This document shows, in pieces, positions 53,363-62,344 of a stretch of DNA of 64,000 nucleotides; positions within the stretch are counted from its first letter, which is position 1, and the number at the start of each line of letters is the position of its first letter. The stretch covers positions 1-64,000 of the forward strand of contig NZ_RJUF01000006.1 in assembly GCF_024343775.1 (NCBI RefSeq), in the 5' to 3' direction. Both the position numbers and the translations under genes were made by a program. Source of the stretch: Lacihabitans soyangensis. GTDB lineage: Bacteria > Bacteroidota > Bacteroidia > Cytophagales > Spirosomataceae. The notes beneath the pieces were generated by a model. The model did no database searches. It worked only from the letters and a program-made list of their open reading frames with translations, and was not told where the DNA came from.

Positions 53363-53725
53363 ATGAGCATAAAGTCGTCGATATCGGATTATTTCAAAAT
53401 AGATGAGCTAAAAGATAACCTGATTAAACTTATTGAGGCCAAGTTTGAACTCAAGAAATTGGAGGTTCAAGAAAAAATTGAGGGCTTGATTTCGGGTATC
53501 GTGGTTAAAATTGTGATGGGCGTTTTTCTGGTGATGGTATTTGTGCTTCTCAATATATTGTTGGCCGCCACTATCAATCATTTTACGCATACTTTTTGGC
53601 TTGGTTATGTCATACTTATAGCTGTATATTTGATTTTATGGTGGATTTTCAAAACACAAAAATCTAAGGTGGAGGCTATCATAAAAACTAAAGTTGGAGA
53701 AGCCTTGGATGAGGTTGGGGTATAA
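53363..53725 (+). CDS. Holin-X-like (DUF1469) small membrane protein
   Basis: 120 residues: an N-terminal amphipathic, Lys/Glu-rich helix (about 10-45), two membrane segments (about 47-70 and 77-95) and a charged C-terminal helix, the layout of phage-holin-family/DUF1469 proteins. Despite the family name it is a common chromosomal Bacteroidota protein; no phage genes are nearby. It starts 14 bp after priA and may be co-transcribed. Function unknown. Confidence 0.8.
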   Translation: MSIKSSISDYFKIDELKDNLIKLIEAKFELKKLEVQEKIEGLISGIVVKIVMGVFLVMVFVLLNILLAATINHFTHTFWLGYVILIAVYLILWWIFKTQKSKVEAIIKTKVGEALDEVGV

Positions 53726-53839
53726 TTAATAGTCCTAAGGCTGTATCGGTGAAAATAAACCTACGAATTCCAACTTGTTAAAGTGTTCATTTACAATATA
53801 TTACAGACCTAATCAAATAAAAAATAATTATATCGAAAA

Positions 53840-54289
53840 ATGAAAAGATTACTAATCCTGAGTTTTCTAGTGTTACCATTTCAGGTAACAAAAGCCCAAA
53901 ATGCAGAGAAAGAAACTGCAGCCATCAAGGCGGTGCTGACTGACTTTTTTGAGACTTTCACTCACCCAGACATGAAGTATTTTGATAGAAATTGTAGCCC
54001 TGATTTCCAACTGTTGGAGGTGGGTGAAGTATGGGAACGCAAGGAAATCCAGGCTTACGTTGATAAGATGACCGCCAAGCCCTTAACGTTTGAACGTACC
54101 AATCAGTTTGATTTTATTAAAGTCAAATTTTACAAAAATATGGCTTGGGTAAGCTATTACAACACTGCCACTATTCGATCTCTACAAGATAATTCTGTAC
54201 GGAAAGTAGAATGGCTAGAAAGCATAATTCTTGAAAAAGTAAAAGGCCGATGGGTTTTGCAGCAAATGCACAGTTCATTTAAAAAATAA
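53840..54289 (+). CDS. Secreted NTF2-like (DUF4440/SnoaL-like) protein
   Basis: 149 residues with signal peptide ending VTKAQ. NTF2-like cone fold pattern: ETAAIKAVLTDFFETF, MKYFDRNCSPDFQLLEVGEVW, a central strand MAWVSYYNTATI and the end GRWVLQQMHSSFKK. Related proteins are ketosteroid-isomerase-like enzymes or ligand binders; no catalytic residues can be assigned. Stand-alone gene followed by a bidirectional terminator. Confidence 0.82.
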   Translation: MKRLLILSFLVLPFQVTKAQNAEKETAAIKAVLTDFFETFTHPDMKYFDRNCSPDFQLLEVGEVWERKEIQAYVDKMTAKPLTFERTNQFDFIKVKFYKNMAWVSYYNTATIRSLQDNSVRKVEWLESIILEKVKGRWVLQQMHSSFKK

Positions 54290-54306
54290 AAAGTACAAGT
54301 GATTAT

Positions 54307-54346
54307 GCCACGAATTCACGAATCCAATAAGTAGTGCATTCGTGGC
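54307..54346. terminator. Terminator-like hairpin between convergent genes
   Basis: GCCACGAAT (54307-54315) pairs with ATTCGTGGC (54338-54346), loop 22 nt, with T-rich sequence after it on plus (CTTTAAAA) and A-rich before it. It can serve both the NTF2-like gene and the large minus-strand gene. Confidence 0.55.
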
Positions 54347-54358
54347 TTTAAAACCTCA

Positions 54359-57300
54359 TTACTTTTTCAGCGTTTTCAGATATTTCATCAGGTCCAAAAT
54401 CTCAGCCTCCTCCATATTGTCAAATAGCCCAACAGGCATGAGTGATGCTTGCATAACTTCTCTCGACTGAATGTCTGATTTGTTGATGAAAACTTTGTCT
54501 TGGCCTACTATTCGCATCGTTAGATGACGGTCATTTTCCGAAATCACGTTGCCAGAATAGGTTCTGCCATCACGGGTAATGATCACCACCAATTTGTAAT
54601 CATCTTGTATTTCTCCGCTCGGATTCAGCACATTAAATAGGATGTAGTCTGTGCTTCCTCGGTTTGATCCCGTTAATTCTGGCCCGATGTTCCCGCCTTT
54701 TCCATACATTTTGTGGCAACTTCCGCAAACTGTTTGAAATACCTTTTCACCTTTTATTGGGTTTGCTGTAGCCAGAGATTTTTCATTTATCATTCTTTGG
54801 TATTTGGCATAAGATTTCTCCAAAGAAGGTTCTTGCTCTATCGGCCCCCAAACTTCAATAAAACCACTTCCTACCACTCTCAAGAGCTGTCGGGCAGCAT
54901 ATGGCGGTACATCACGTTTTGGTATTTTCTCCGATTTTATGGCTTGTGTAAGTTCCCAACCATACTTTGATCTGGAAGAAAGCGTTTGAATAGCCTGCTG
55001 TTTTTCGGCGGCGTTGAATTGGTTATAATTTGCTACCAAAAGTTTTCCAAACTCCGCTTTGTCGTATTCCGAAATGGCTCTAATAGCCTCTAATCTAAGT
55101 TTCGGATCGTTCAATAGGTTTGGAATTTCAGCTACCAATTCTTCTCGTTTTCTATTTGAAAGTGACTGTATCGCTTGTTGTCTTTGGAGAATCGGTGCGT
55201 TCTTATTTTTCAAGGTAGCGAGCTGTTGTTCAGAGGCTTGCGTATCCCCAAAACGTTGGGATATCTGGTCGGCCAAAGTCGCTGATTCTCCTTTCGTAGT
55301 TTTCAATTTAGTTGAAAGTGCAGCCCAATTTTTAGGAGCTTTTAGGTCAAATCTTCCCTCCAATCCATCTCTCATTCCTTTCAGTATTTCTACTTGGTTC
55401 GCTCCATTTTTTGCCAATGAATTTACGATAGCTTCCGGATTATTGGCATCTACCAATCTTCTCGAAATATAATTTGAAATGAGCGGAATCTTAGCCTGAT
55501 GTGCCAAAGCCATGGCCTGAGCAGGATTTTCTTTTACCAAACCTTCCAGACCAAACCATATCATTTTAGGCAAATTGTGGTCTTCAGCATCTTCGCCATA
55601 CATTGCCAATCCTTCGGATATTTGCCAGGCGGTTGTATTATCCACCCTTTGTAATCCCGAAGCTAAATACAATCTAACTACAGCTGAAGCATCCTCTTTG
55701 GCCATTTTCACAAACTTATCTTTGGCATTTTGCTCAGCGTTTTTGTCTTCACAAAGCATCTGTATAGCCCAAGCCCTAATGTGTTCATCTTTGTCAGAAA
55801 GTGATTTATATAGTTCGTCTTTACTAATACTATTGGTGATAAACAAAGCCCAAAATGCCCTCAAACGATAGTCTGCATTGGCATTAGTTTTACAAATAGT
55901 TCTTAAATCTGCCAAAGCGGAGGCATCTAACTTACTTTTTAAAGCTCTATTTTGTAAAATCAACCTAGCTCTTCTGGAATGCCAATCACTGGTATTGGTT
56001 TGTAATGCTACCAATTGTTTATCCGTCAATTTGTTCAAATCTTCATATCTTCCTTCCCAGTTGAAGGCCTTATTTTCTTTGGGCATAATTCTGAAAACCC
56101 TACCCGTTTCGCCATTTACCACTTCTTGGCCGCAAATGTCGGCATCGTGCCAATCTAGCACATAGAGTCCTCCATCGGGCCCAACTTCCATGCTGAATCC
56201 AACCCACTGAGCATTGTTGGCCATCAGTAGTTCGTCGCCATGTTTGGCCACGAAGCCGGAACCTTTTTTCTCTAAAATATCAGACAAAACTGCATGTTCA
56301 TGGATATTGGCCATAAATATTCTACCTTGATGCTCAGCCGGAAAGGCATCTGATTGATACACCCTGGCACCACCGTGAGCCGAGCGATGACTGTGGTCAG
56401 CGATGGTTCTGATATCGCTGTAGGTATAAGGATTAAAATGTTGTCCACCCTGGCGGTGATAGATGCCTCCTGGTATAATGTGCCACATGTGCGGTATCAC
56501 ACAAGCACTTATAAATAGCTGACCTTTAGCATCATAGTCAATTCCCCAAGGATTGCTGAAACCATGTGAAACAACTTCAAATTTGTCTTTGGTTGGGTGA
56601 TATCTCCAAACACCACCGTTGATATCCACACCTTCACCTTGCAAAATATCTTCTGGAAATGGGTCTTTGTGTCTGTAAAGTCGGCCCTTACCAACTGGTT
56701 TTCTAACCTTCGATGGTGTAGCAAATCCTTGGCAACCATAAAGCCAGCCATCCGGACCCCAATGCAAACTGTTGAGCGTTTCGTGGCGGTCGCGAATTCC
56801 CCAGCCGGTTAGCCTCACTTCGATGTCATCCATATCGGCTTGGTCGTCTTGGTTTTTGTCTGGCACAAAAAGTAGGTTAGGTGGAGCACCCAGATACAAT
56901 CCATCAAATCCCACAGCCATGGCCGCAGGAAAAGCAATGCCTTCTAAAAAGACTTTTTTAGAGTCCGCCACACCGTCATGGTTGGTGTCCTCCAGTATCA
57001 AGATTCTGCTGTTACCAGCATTCGAAAATCCTTTTCCTCTAGACTCATAATCACGGTTTTCGGCTATCCAAAGACGGCCTTTGTCATCCCAACAAAAAGC
57101 CATCGGTTGTGTGATCATGGGCTCTGCTGCCCATGTATTTACCTTGAAACCATCTTTCAGGGTCATGTTGGCCACAGCTTCCTCTGGCGACAAAAACTTG
57201 GCATCTCTTCCTTCTTTTTGGGCTATTCCCCAAAGTGCCCAAGTCATATTCTGGCCACTGTACTCACCCCACATATTGTTGATTTCAACATCATTAAGCT

Positions 57301-58168
57301 GACCAGTATATACAATCAACTGATGTTTTATGACCTCCACCTCTCCTTTTTTTATGTTCCAATCAGCCGTTCTAGCACGTGCGGGCCCTATTCCCAACTG
57401 ACCGTCAACACGCCAATATTGCGGAAATCCTTTGTTTTCGGGGTGGTCAAAAACTGCCACATGCACCCTATCTTTTCTGCCTTCTATAGTCATGCCGGCA
57501 TCTACCCACATGGCACGCTGCCCTTCGGCCTTTTCATTTTTCTGTCTTGCTGCATTTACTACTTCTCCGTCTATTCCTTCTCGCCAAAGCATCCTTACAA
57601 ACAAGCCACCGTAATCATATTTACCTATGGTCACGTCGGTTTGGGCATCACCCTCCCACTCTACGTTTAACACATATTTTCCGTCTTTTTCTTGCATGGT
57701 CCAAGTTTGGGTTTCTCTCAAAAGAGCATTTCCTTTTTCGTCCAAAAGGTCGTAAACCGTTTGCCATTTCACCTCCGCACCTTTAGCTTTGATGATTTTG
57801 GCAGAAACTTTTTTCCAATAATCACCCTCTGGATGATGAAAATAATCGCGGCCGTTTACTCGTGTATAGCCCCAATAAATTCCTGTTTGGTGTTTGTGAT
57901 GACCTGGGCTGTATTCGGTTATTACCCCTTTTCCATCTGGGGCTATTATGGGGTGCAAATATGGGCGAAAGTCTTTCTTGGCTACTTGAGTGAGTATGGC
58001 CGTAGTTCCCGAAAGCCGAAAAACAGAAATGGTTTGTGCTTTTTCGTCTTGGACAACTCTAAGTTGACTTATTTTAGGTGCTGAGTAAGTCTCCTTTTTA
58101 GTATTTGGAATAAAAAACAATAAAAAGCTAAGAAATGCCAAATGCATGGCCAGAAAGAAGTTCTTCAT
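54359..58168 (-). CDS. Fusion: PmoA/DUF6807 - PVC-type dehydrogenase propeller - HEAT - cytochrome c
   Basis: 1269 residues. The N-terminal hydrophobic signal is followed by a PmoA-family (DUF6807) domain (about 40-320: TEYSPGHHKHQTGIYWGYTRVNGRDYFHHPEGDYW). Next is a beta-propeller of the membrane-bound dehydrogenase type (about 335-700: CWDDKGRLWIAENRDYE, LHWGPDGWLYGCQGF, GGVWRYHPTKDKFEVV), HEAT-like helices (about 720-1090), then a heme domain with CGSCH (1148-1152) and the conserved Met side near ASLMPVGLFDNM. Families of this kind are sugar or alcohol dehydrogenases in Planctomycetota and Bacteroidota. Periplasmic oxidation of a carbohydrate with electron transfer to the heme is likely. 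Four modules in one chain are unusual. Confidence 0.88.
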   Translation of the reverse strand: MKNFFLAMHLAFLSFLLFFIPNTKKETYSAPKISQLRVVQDEKAQTISVFRLSGTTAILTQVAKKDFRPYLHPIIAPDGKGVITEYSPGHHKHQTGIYWGYTRVNGRDYFHHPEGDYWKKVSAKIIKAKGAEVKWQTVYDLLDEKGNALLRETQTWTMQEKDGKYVLNVEWEGDAQTDVTIGKYDYGGLFVRMLWREGIDGEVVNAARQKNEKAEGQRAMWVDAGMTIEGRKDRVHVAVFDHPENKGFPQYWRVDGQLGIGPARARTADWNIKKGEVEVIKHQLIVYTGQLNDVEINNMWGEYSGQNMTWALWGIAQKEGRDAKFLSPEEAVANMTLKDGFKVNTWAAEPMITQPMAFCWDDKGRLWIAENRDYESRGKGFSNAGNSRILILEDTNHDGVADSKKVFLEGIAFPAAMAVGFDGLYLGAPPNLLFVPDKNQDDQADMDDIEVRLTGWGIRDRHETLNSLHWGPDGWLYGCQGFATPSKVRKPVGKGRLYRHKDPFPEDILQGEGVDINGGVWRYHPTKDKFEVVSHGFSNPWGIDYDAKGQLFISACVIPHMWHIIPGGIYHRQGGQHFNPYTYSDIRTIADHSHRSAHGGARVYQSDAFPAEHQGRIFMANIHEHAVLSDILEKKGSGFVAKHGDELLMANNAQWVGFSMEVGPDGGLYVLDWHDADICGQEVVNGETGRVFRIMPKENKAFNWEGRYEDLNKLTDKQLVALQTNTSDWHSRRARLILQNRALKSKLDASALADLRTICKTNANADYRLRAFWALFITNSISKDELYKSLSDKDEHIRAWAIQMLCEDKNAEQNAKDKFVKMAKEDASAVVRLYLASGLQRVDNTTAWQISEGLAMYGEDAEDHNLPKMIWFGLEGLVKENPAQAMALAHQAKIPLISNYISRRLVDANNPEAIVNSLAKNGANQVEILKGMRDGLEGRFDLKAPKNWAALSTKLKTTKGESATLADQISQRFGDTQASEQQLATLKNKNAPILQRQQAIQSLSNRKREELVAEIPNLLNDPKLRLEAIRAISEYDKAEFGKLLVANYNQFNAAEKQQAIQTLSSRSKYGWELTQAIKSEKIPKRDVPPYAARQLLRVVGSGFIEVWGPIEQEPSLEKSYAKYQRMINEKSLATANPIKGEKVFQTVCGSCHKMYGKGGNIGPELTGSNRGSTDYILFNVLNPSGEIQDDYKLVVIITRDGRTYSGNVISENDRHLTMRIVGQDKVFINKSDIQSREVMQASLMPVGLFDNMEEAEILDLMKYLKTLKK

Positions 58169-58290
58169 AAAGGAAAAGGTTGAAATTGACCTAAATTTAG
58201 AAATTTTTGGGTAAAATCAAGAGTTTTGATAAAATGAAAAAATATGCAGATGTAATTTGGTTGAAGTTTTATTGCGAAAAGGGTAACAAA

Positions 58291-58464
58291 AAAATGTCGC
58301 CCCGATGGGGCTATCATAAGCATACAATCACTATTATGCCTATTATTACCAAAATGCCGCCCCTATGGGGGCTTTATTAGTATATGTAACATAAAGCCCA
58401 GAGGGCTAACATTTTGGTAGAAAACAAAGAAACATGATATTTAAAGCCCCAGTGGGGCGACATT
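58291..58464. repeat. Cluster of four REP-like palindromes
   Basis: Within the 404-bp gap 58169-58572. Consensus AAAATGTCGCCCC-NN-TGGGGCTTTA occurs forward at 58291-58312 and 58351-58376 and inverted at 58391-58415 and 58441-58464, each with a GCCCC/GGGGC hairpin core. The central pair extends into a larger inverted repeat (TACCAAAATG 58347-58356, CATTTTGGTA 58410-58419). No transposase lies nearby. The rest of the gap is AT-rich with nothing recognisable. Confidence 0.8.
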
Positions 58465-58572
58465 GCATTATGCTTTTTTGAATTAGTTATGAACAAAATC
58501 TTCGATCATCAAAATGTGATTGAAGACTATTATATAATCCTCCAACCTTAAACTTTTATCAATCAAAAAATC

Positions 58573-59433
58573 TTATTTCAATTCCTCTTTAAAAAACGCA
58601 ATGGTTCTGTCCCAAGCCAGTTTGGCCACTTCGGCATTGTAGCGAGCAGGCGACGAATCGTTGTTGAAAGCATGTTGAGCTCCTTCGTAAATATAGAGTT
58701 TGTAATCAATTTTGTTTTCTTTTAGAGCAGCTTCATAGGCCGGAATTCCTTCGTTTACGCGTTCGTCCATGCCTGCATACTGGAGCATAAGTTTGGCTTT
58801 GATTTTAGGAACATCCACCGCAGCAGCTTGTCGGCCATAGTAAGGAACTGCCGCATTGAGCAATGGATCGCTTACAGCCATGGCGTTGGCGATAGCACCA
58901 CCCCAACAAAAACCTACGCAACCTGTCTTTTTATTGCTATTTTTCAAGCCTCTCAAGTAATCCAAACCACTTTTTATATTTTCTATATTTTGAGCAGGGT
59001 CTAGCTTTGGAAACATGGCTCTGCCTTCGTCTTCGTTGGCAGGAGTACCTCCAAATGGCGAAAGTGCATCTATGCCTAAAGCAATAAATCCAGCTTTGGC
59101 CACACGCCTCGTAACATCCTTTATATGAGGGGTTAACCCTCTGTTTTCATGTACCACTAACACCGCTCCAAGTTTACCTTTGGCGTTTTTGGGCATGACC
59201 AGATACCCTTTCATGGTACAGTTTTTTGAGGCATAACTGATATCTTCTGCTACCAAGTCTTCGTCTTGCTCTGCTACTTGATTCGCCATAGCGTAGTTGC
59301 CTTCCAGCATCGGCAAAATGGCCATTGCGGCGGCGGTTCCACCAGCAAGTTTGGTTAGTTTAGCCAAGAAATCCTCTCTTTTGAGGGGTTTGTGGGTGTA
59401 TTCGTCAAAAAGGTTGATAATTCTCTGATCCAT
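58573..59433 (-). CDS. Dienelactone hydrolase family protein
   Basis: 286 residues. The N-terminal 55 residues form a lead with an Ala/Gly-rich hydrophobic stretch (LTKLAGGTAAAMAILPML) that looks like an anchor or signal but lacks RR. The hydrolase domain starts near SYASKNCTMKGYLVMP. The catalytic triad is visible: Cys in GCVGFCWGGA, Asp in YAGMDERVN and His in GAQHAFNND. The family hydrolyses dienelactones and various esters. Stand-alone gene; substrate unknown. Confidence 0.92.
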   Translation of the reverse strand: MDQRIINLFDEYTHKPLKREDFLAKLTKLAGGTAAAMAILPMLEGNYAMANQVAEQDEDLVAEDISYASKNCTMKGYLVMPKNAKGKLGAVLVVHENRGLTPHIKDVTRRVAKAGFIALGIDALSPFGGTPANEDEGRAMFPKLDPAQNIENIKSGLDYLRGLKNSNKKTGCVGFCWGGAIANAMAVSDPLLNAAVPYYGRQAAAVDVPKIKAKLMLQYAGMDERVNEGIPAYEAALKENKIDYKLYIYEGAQHAFNNDSSPARYNAEVAKLAWDRTIAFFKEELK

Positions 59434-59597
59434 AGTGTTTTTGGTTTAAGAAATCAATTTAAATATATTATTTGGGGTATCAACTTTTAAATCGACAAAA
59501 TGCATTAAATAATCGCTGGATTGGAATTTTCTACTTACCCAAACTTTATGTTTTCATTTTTTAAGTCTAACTTCACCCCTATATTCAACCATAAAAC

Positions 59598-62336
59598 ATG
59601 AAAATCACTTTTATTTCTTCTTTCCTTGTACTTTTTTCTTTTGGCCTTAAGGCCCAAACCATTCCACTTCCTGAACATCCTAGACCTGACTTTGAGCGAA
59701 CTGACTGGGTCAATCTCAATGGCAAATGGGAGTTCGAATTTGATAGCTTGAGCAAAGGCGATGACCAAAATTGGTCCAAAGGAACTGCTAAGTTTTCTAA
59801 AACCATCAATGTCCCTTTTCCTTGGGGAGCACCACTTTCAGGGGTAAAAGATGAGGCGGATATTGCTTGGTATCAGAAAAACATTACCGTTCCAGAGTCA
59901 TTCAAAAACAAAAGATCTTTCATTACCATCGGAGCTTCTGACTGGGAAACAACGGTTTGGTTGGATGGCAATCTTTTAGGTAAACACCAAGGTGGTTACA
60001 CCCCGTTTTCTTTCGATATTACGCCTTTTGTAAAATATGGTTCGGCCCAAAAATTGGTCATAAAAGTAGATGACAAACGTCGTGAATTTACGCTTTATGG
60101 CAAACAAGGTTATGGTAATGCCAGAGGTATTTGGCAGACCATCTATCTCGAAGCTCGTGGAAATAGTTTTCTAGATTATGTACATTTTACACCTGATATT
60201 GATCAAAATAAAATAAAAGTATCAGGTGAAATAATTGGCGGAGATTCTAAGGACAACGTATTGAAAATCAAAGTAAAAGACCGTTCGGAAGCATTAACGT
60301 TTTCCGTTCCGAAAGGTCAAAATATGTTTGAGTTTACATTTGATGTTCCCAACGCTAAACTTTGGACTTTGGAAAATCCTTATTTGTACGAAACAGAAGT
60401 TACTTGGGGTGATGATGTGGTGAAAACCTACTTTGCTATGCGAAAAATATCCGTGGCCAATCTTCCCGGCACCGATATTCCTTATGTGGCTTTGAATAAC
60501 AAACCTATTTATCTGCAACTTACGCTCGACCAATCGTACCATCCTGAGGGTTTCTACACTTTCCCGACGGATGAATTTATGAAAAACGAGATTCAACTTT
60601 GTAAAAACATAGGCCTCAACGGCCTACGTACACACATTAAAGTGGACGTGCCTCGCAAGCTCTATTGGGCTGACAAACTGGGTCTTTTGGTAATGGCCGA
60701 CTTACCCAATTTCTGGGGGGAGCCTGATGCACAAGCCCAAAAAGAATCGGAGTTTACACTTCGACAAATGATCAGGCGTGACTACAATCACCCAGCAATA
60801 TTTTCTTGGATTGTTTTCAACGAAACTTGGGGACTAAGAACCAAAGTGAAAAACGAAACTACCGGAAAAGTGGAAAGTCAATATTTGCCAAAAACCCAAA
60901 ACTGGGTGGCCTCGATGTATTATTTGGCCAAATCGCTGGACCAAACACGCTTAGCCGAAGACAATTCTATCTGTTGCGGTGCTGGCCATACAGAGACCGA
61001 TATCAACTCATGGCATGAATATTTACCTGGCTACGAGTGGGAAGCCCACATGCAAAAAATAGACAAAGGCACCTATCCGGGTAGCAGTTTTCATTTCGAA
61101 AAAGGCTTTACCCAAGGCAACCAACCTATGATAAACTCGGAGTGCGGCAATGTGTGGGGCTATGATGGCAGTACAGGCGATGTGGATTGGAGCTACGACT
61201 ACCACCGTATGATGAACACCTTCAGAGTTCACCCAAAAATGTCAGGCTGGCTATATACCGAACACCACGATGTGATAAACGAATGGAATGGATACTGGCG
61301 TTTTGACAGAACCATGAAATATACTGGGGTGGGTGATTTGGCAAAAGGCATGACAGACAAAGATTTTCATTCATTGGTATATTTATCTAATGGTCAAGAC
61401 ATTACGCATACGGTAAAAGCAAACGAAGAGGTGTCAGTACCTATTTTTGTATCTGTAATGGAAGATATTAATATGGTGGATAAAGTATTTTTGGTAGAAT
61501 ATACACTTGAAGGGGTTAATCAAATCGGAAATACGGTAAAAGTGGGTGAAGGCAAACTCAATTTACCTTTTGAACCTTGGATGCAGAAAGCTTTTGATCC
61601 TCTAAAAATCAAAATGCCCGAAACCAATGGGGTTTACACGCTCACATTTACTCTCAAAGACAGCAAAGGCGGTACAGTTTATCACAAAAACTTTGTGTCG
61701 TTTGTCGTGACAGACGGAAAACTTCCAGCAGGCGTTTCGATCATTGAAAAGGCTGCAAATGCATATTCAGATGCCAAATGGTCTTTGAAAAAATGGGAGG
61801 TTATGGGTGGTAAAAAAGTAAATGGTGCTGGTAACGGTAGCTTTACTTACACGTTTGAAGGAAAATCTTCGGGTGCTAAATCTGGCTATTTGTTGATGGA
61901 ATTGGGTGCGAAAGAATTGTTCTTCAAAGACCGTGCAGGGTCAGAAATTAAAAACACTGACTACATGCTAGGAGCCAAGGCCGAACCAAGCCAAAATCAG
62001 AATTCATATCCGATGACAGACGAGAAGAAATTTCCTTCAAATCTGAAGGTTTTTGTGGATGGTGCTTTGGTAAAAACAGTTACGCTTGAAGATGATCCTG
62101 CCGACCACCGAGGCATATTGAGCTGGCATAATCAATTACAAAACAGGAAGTTGTCCGAGGCTGGAAGTTACGGTTATATGGTAAAAATACCTTTGACAAA
62201 AGCCCAAATAAAAACATTAGATAAAACTGGCAAGCTGAGCGTAAAGTTGAATGTAGACAGTGGTGGTGGCTTGGCGGTTTATGGTAAAGAATTCGGTAGA
62301 TATGCCTTTGATCCGTCTATTGTGTTGGTGAAGTAA
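59598..62336 (+). CDS. Secreted glycoside hydrolase family 2 enzyme
   Basis: 912 residues with signal peptide ending LKAQ. Domain order: sugar-binding jelly roll (about 25-185, with DWVNLNGKWEFEFD), Ig-like sandwich (about 190-285), TIM barrel (about 290-560), and C-terminal beta domains. Acid/base Glu409 lies in FNETWG and the nucleophile Glu515 in NSECGN. Beta-galactosidase, beta-glucuronidase and beta-mannosidase are all in GH2; the specificity cannot be fixed. TTCAACC lies 7 bp before the ATG. The gene is followed after 8 bp by the phytase-like gene. Confidence 0.94.
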   Translation: MKITFISSFLVLFSFGLKAQTIPLPEHPRPDFERTDWVNLNGKWEFEFDSLSKGDDQNWSKGTAKFSKTINVPFPWGAPLSGVKDEADIAWYQKNITVPESFKNKRSFITIGASDWETTVWLDGNLLGKHQGGYTPFSFDITPFVKYGSAQKLVIKVDDKRREFTLYGKQGYGNARGIWQTIYLEARGNSFLDYVHFTPDIDQNKIKVSGEIIGGDSKDNVLKIKVKDRSEALTFSVPKGQNMFEFTFDVPNAKLWTLENPYLYETEVTWGDDVVKTYFAMRKISVANLPGTDIPYVALNNKPIYLQLTLDQSYHPEGFYTFPTDEFMKNEIQLCKNIGLNGLRTHIKVDVPRKLYWADKLGLLVMADLPNFWGEPDAQAQKESEFTLRQMIRRDYNHPAIFSWIVFNETWGLRTKVKNETTGKVESQYLPKTQNWVASMYYLAKSLDQTRLAEDNSICCGAGHTETDINSWHEYLPGYEWEAHMQKIDKGTYPGSSFHFEKGFTQGNQPMINSECGNVWGYDGSTGDVDWSYDYHRMMNTFRVHPKMSGWLYTEHHDVINEWNGYWRFDRTMKYTGVGDLAKGMTDKDFHSLVYLSNGQDITHTVKANEEVSVPIFVSVMEDINMVDKVFLVEYTLEGVNQIGNTVKVGEGKLNLPFEPWMQKAFDPLKIKMPETNGVYTLTFTLKDSKGGTVYHKNFVSFVVTDGKLPAGVSIIEKAANAYSDAKWSLKKWEVMGGKKVNGAGNGSFTYTFEGKSSGAKSGYLLMELGAKELFFKDRAGSEIKNTDYMLGAKAEPSQNQNSYPMTDEKKFPSNLKVFVDGALVKTVTLEDDPADHRGILSWHNQLQNRKLSEAGSYGYMVKIPLTKAQIKTLDKTGKLSVKLNVDSGGGLAVYGKEFGRYAFDPSIVLVK

Positions 62337-62344
62337 TATTAAAT

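Noticed and set aside
53363-53725. Phage lysis gene because of holin-family resemblance
   Set aside because: No other phage gene nearby; this family is a common chromosomal membrane protein in Bacteroidota.
56978-57670. 230-codon plus-strand frame opposite the PVC-type fusion
   Set aside because: Antisense to well-conserved propeller motifs; no leader or domain pattern.
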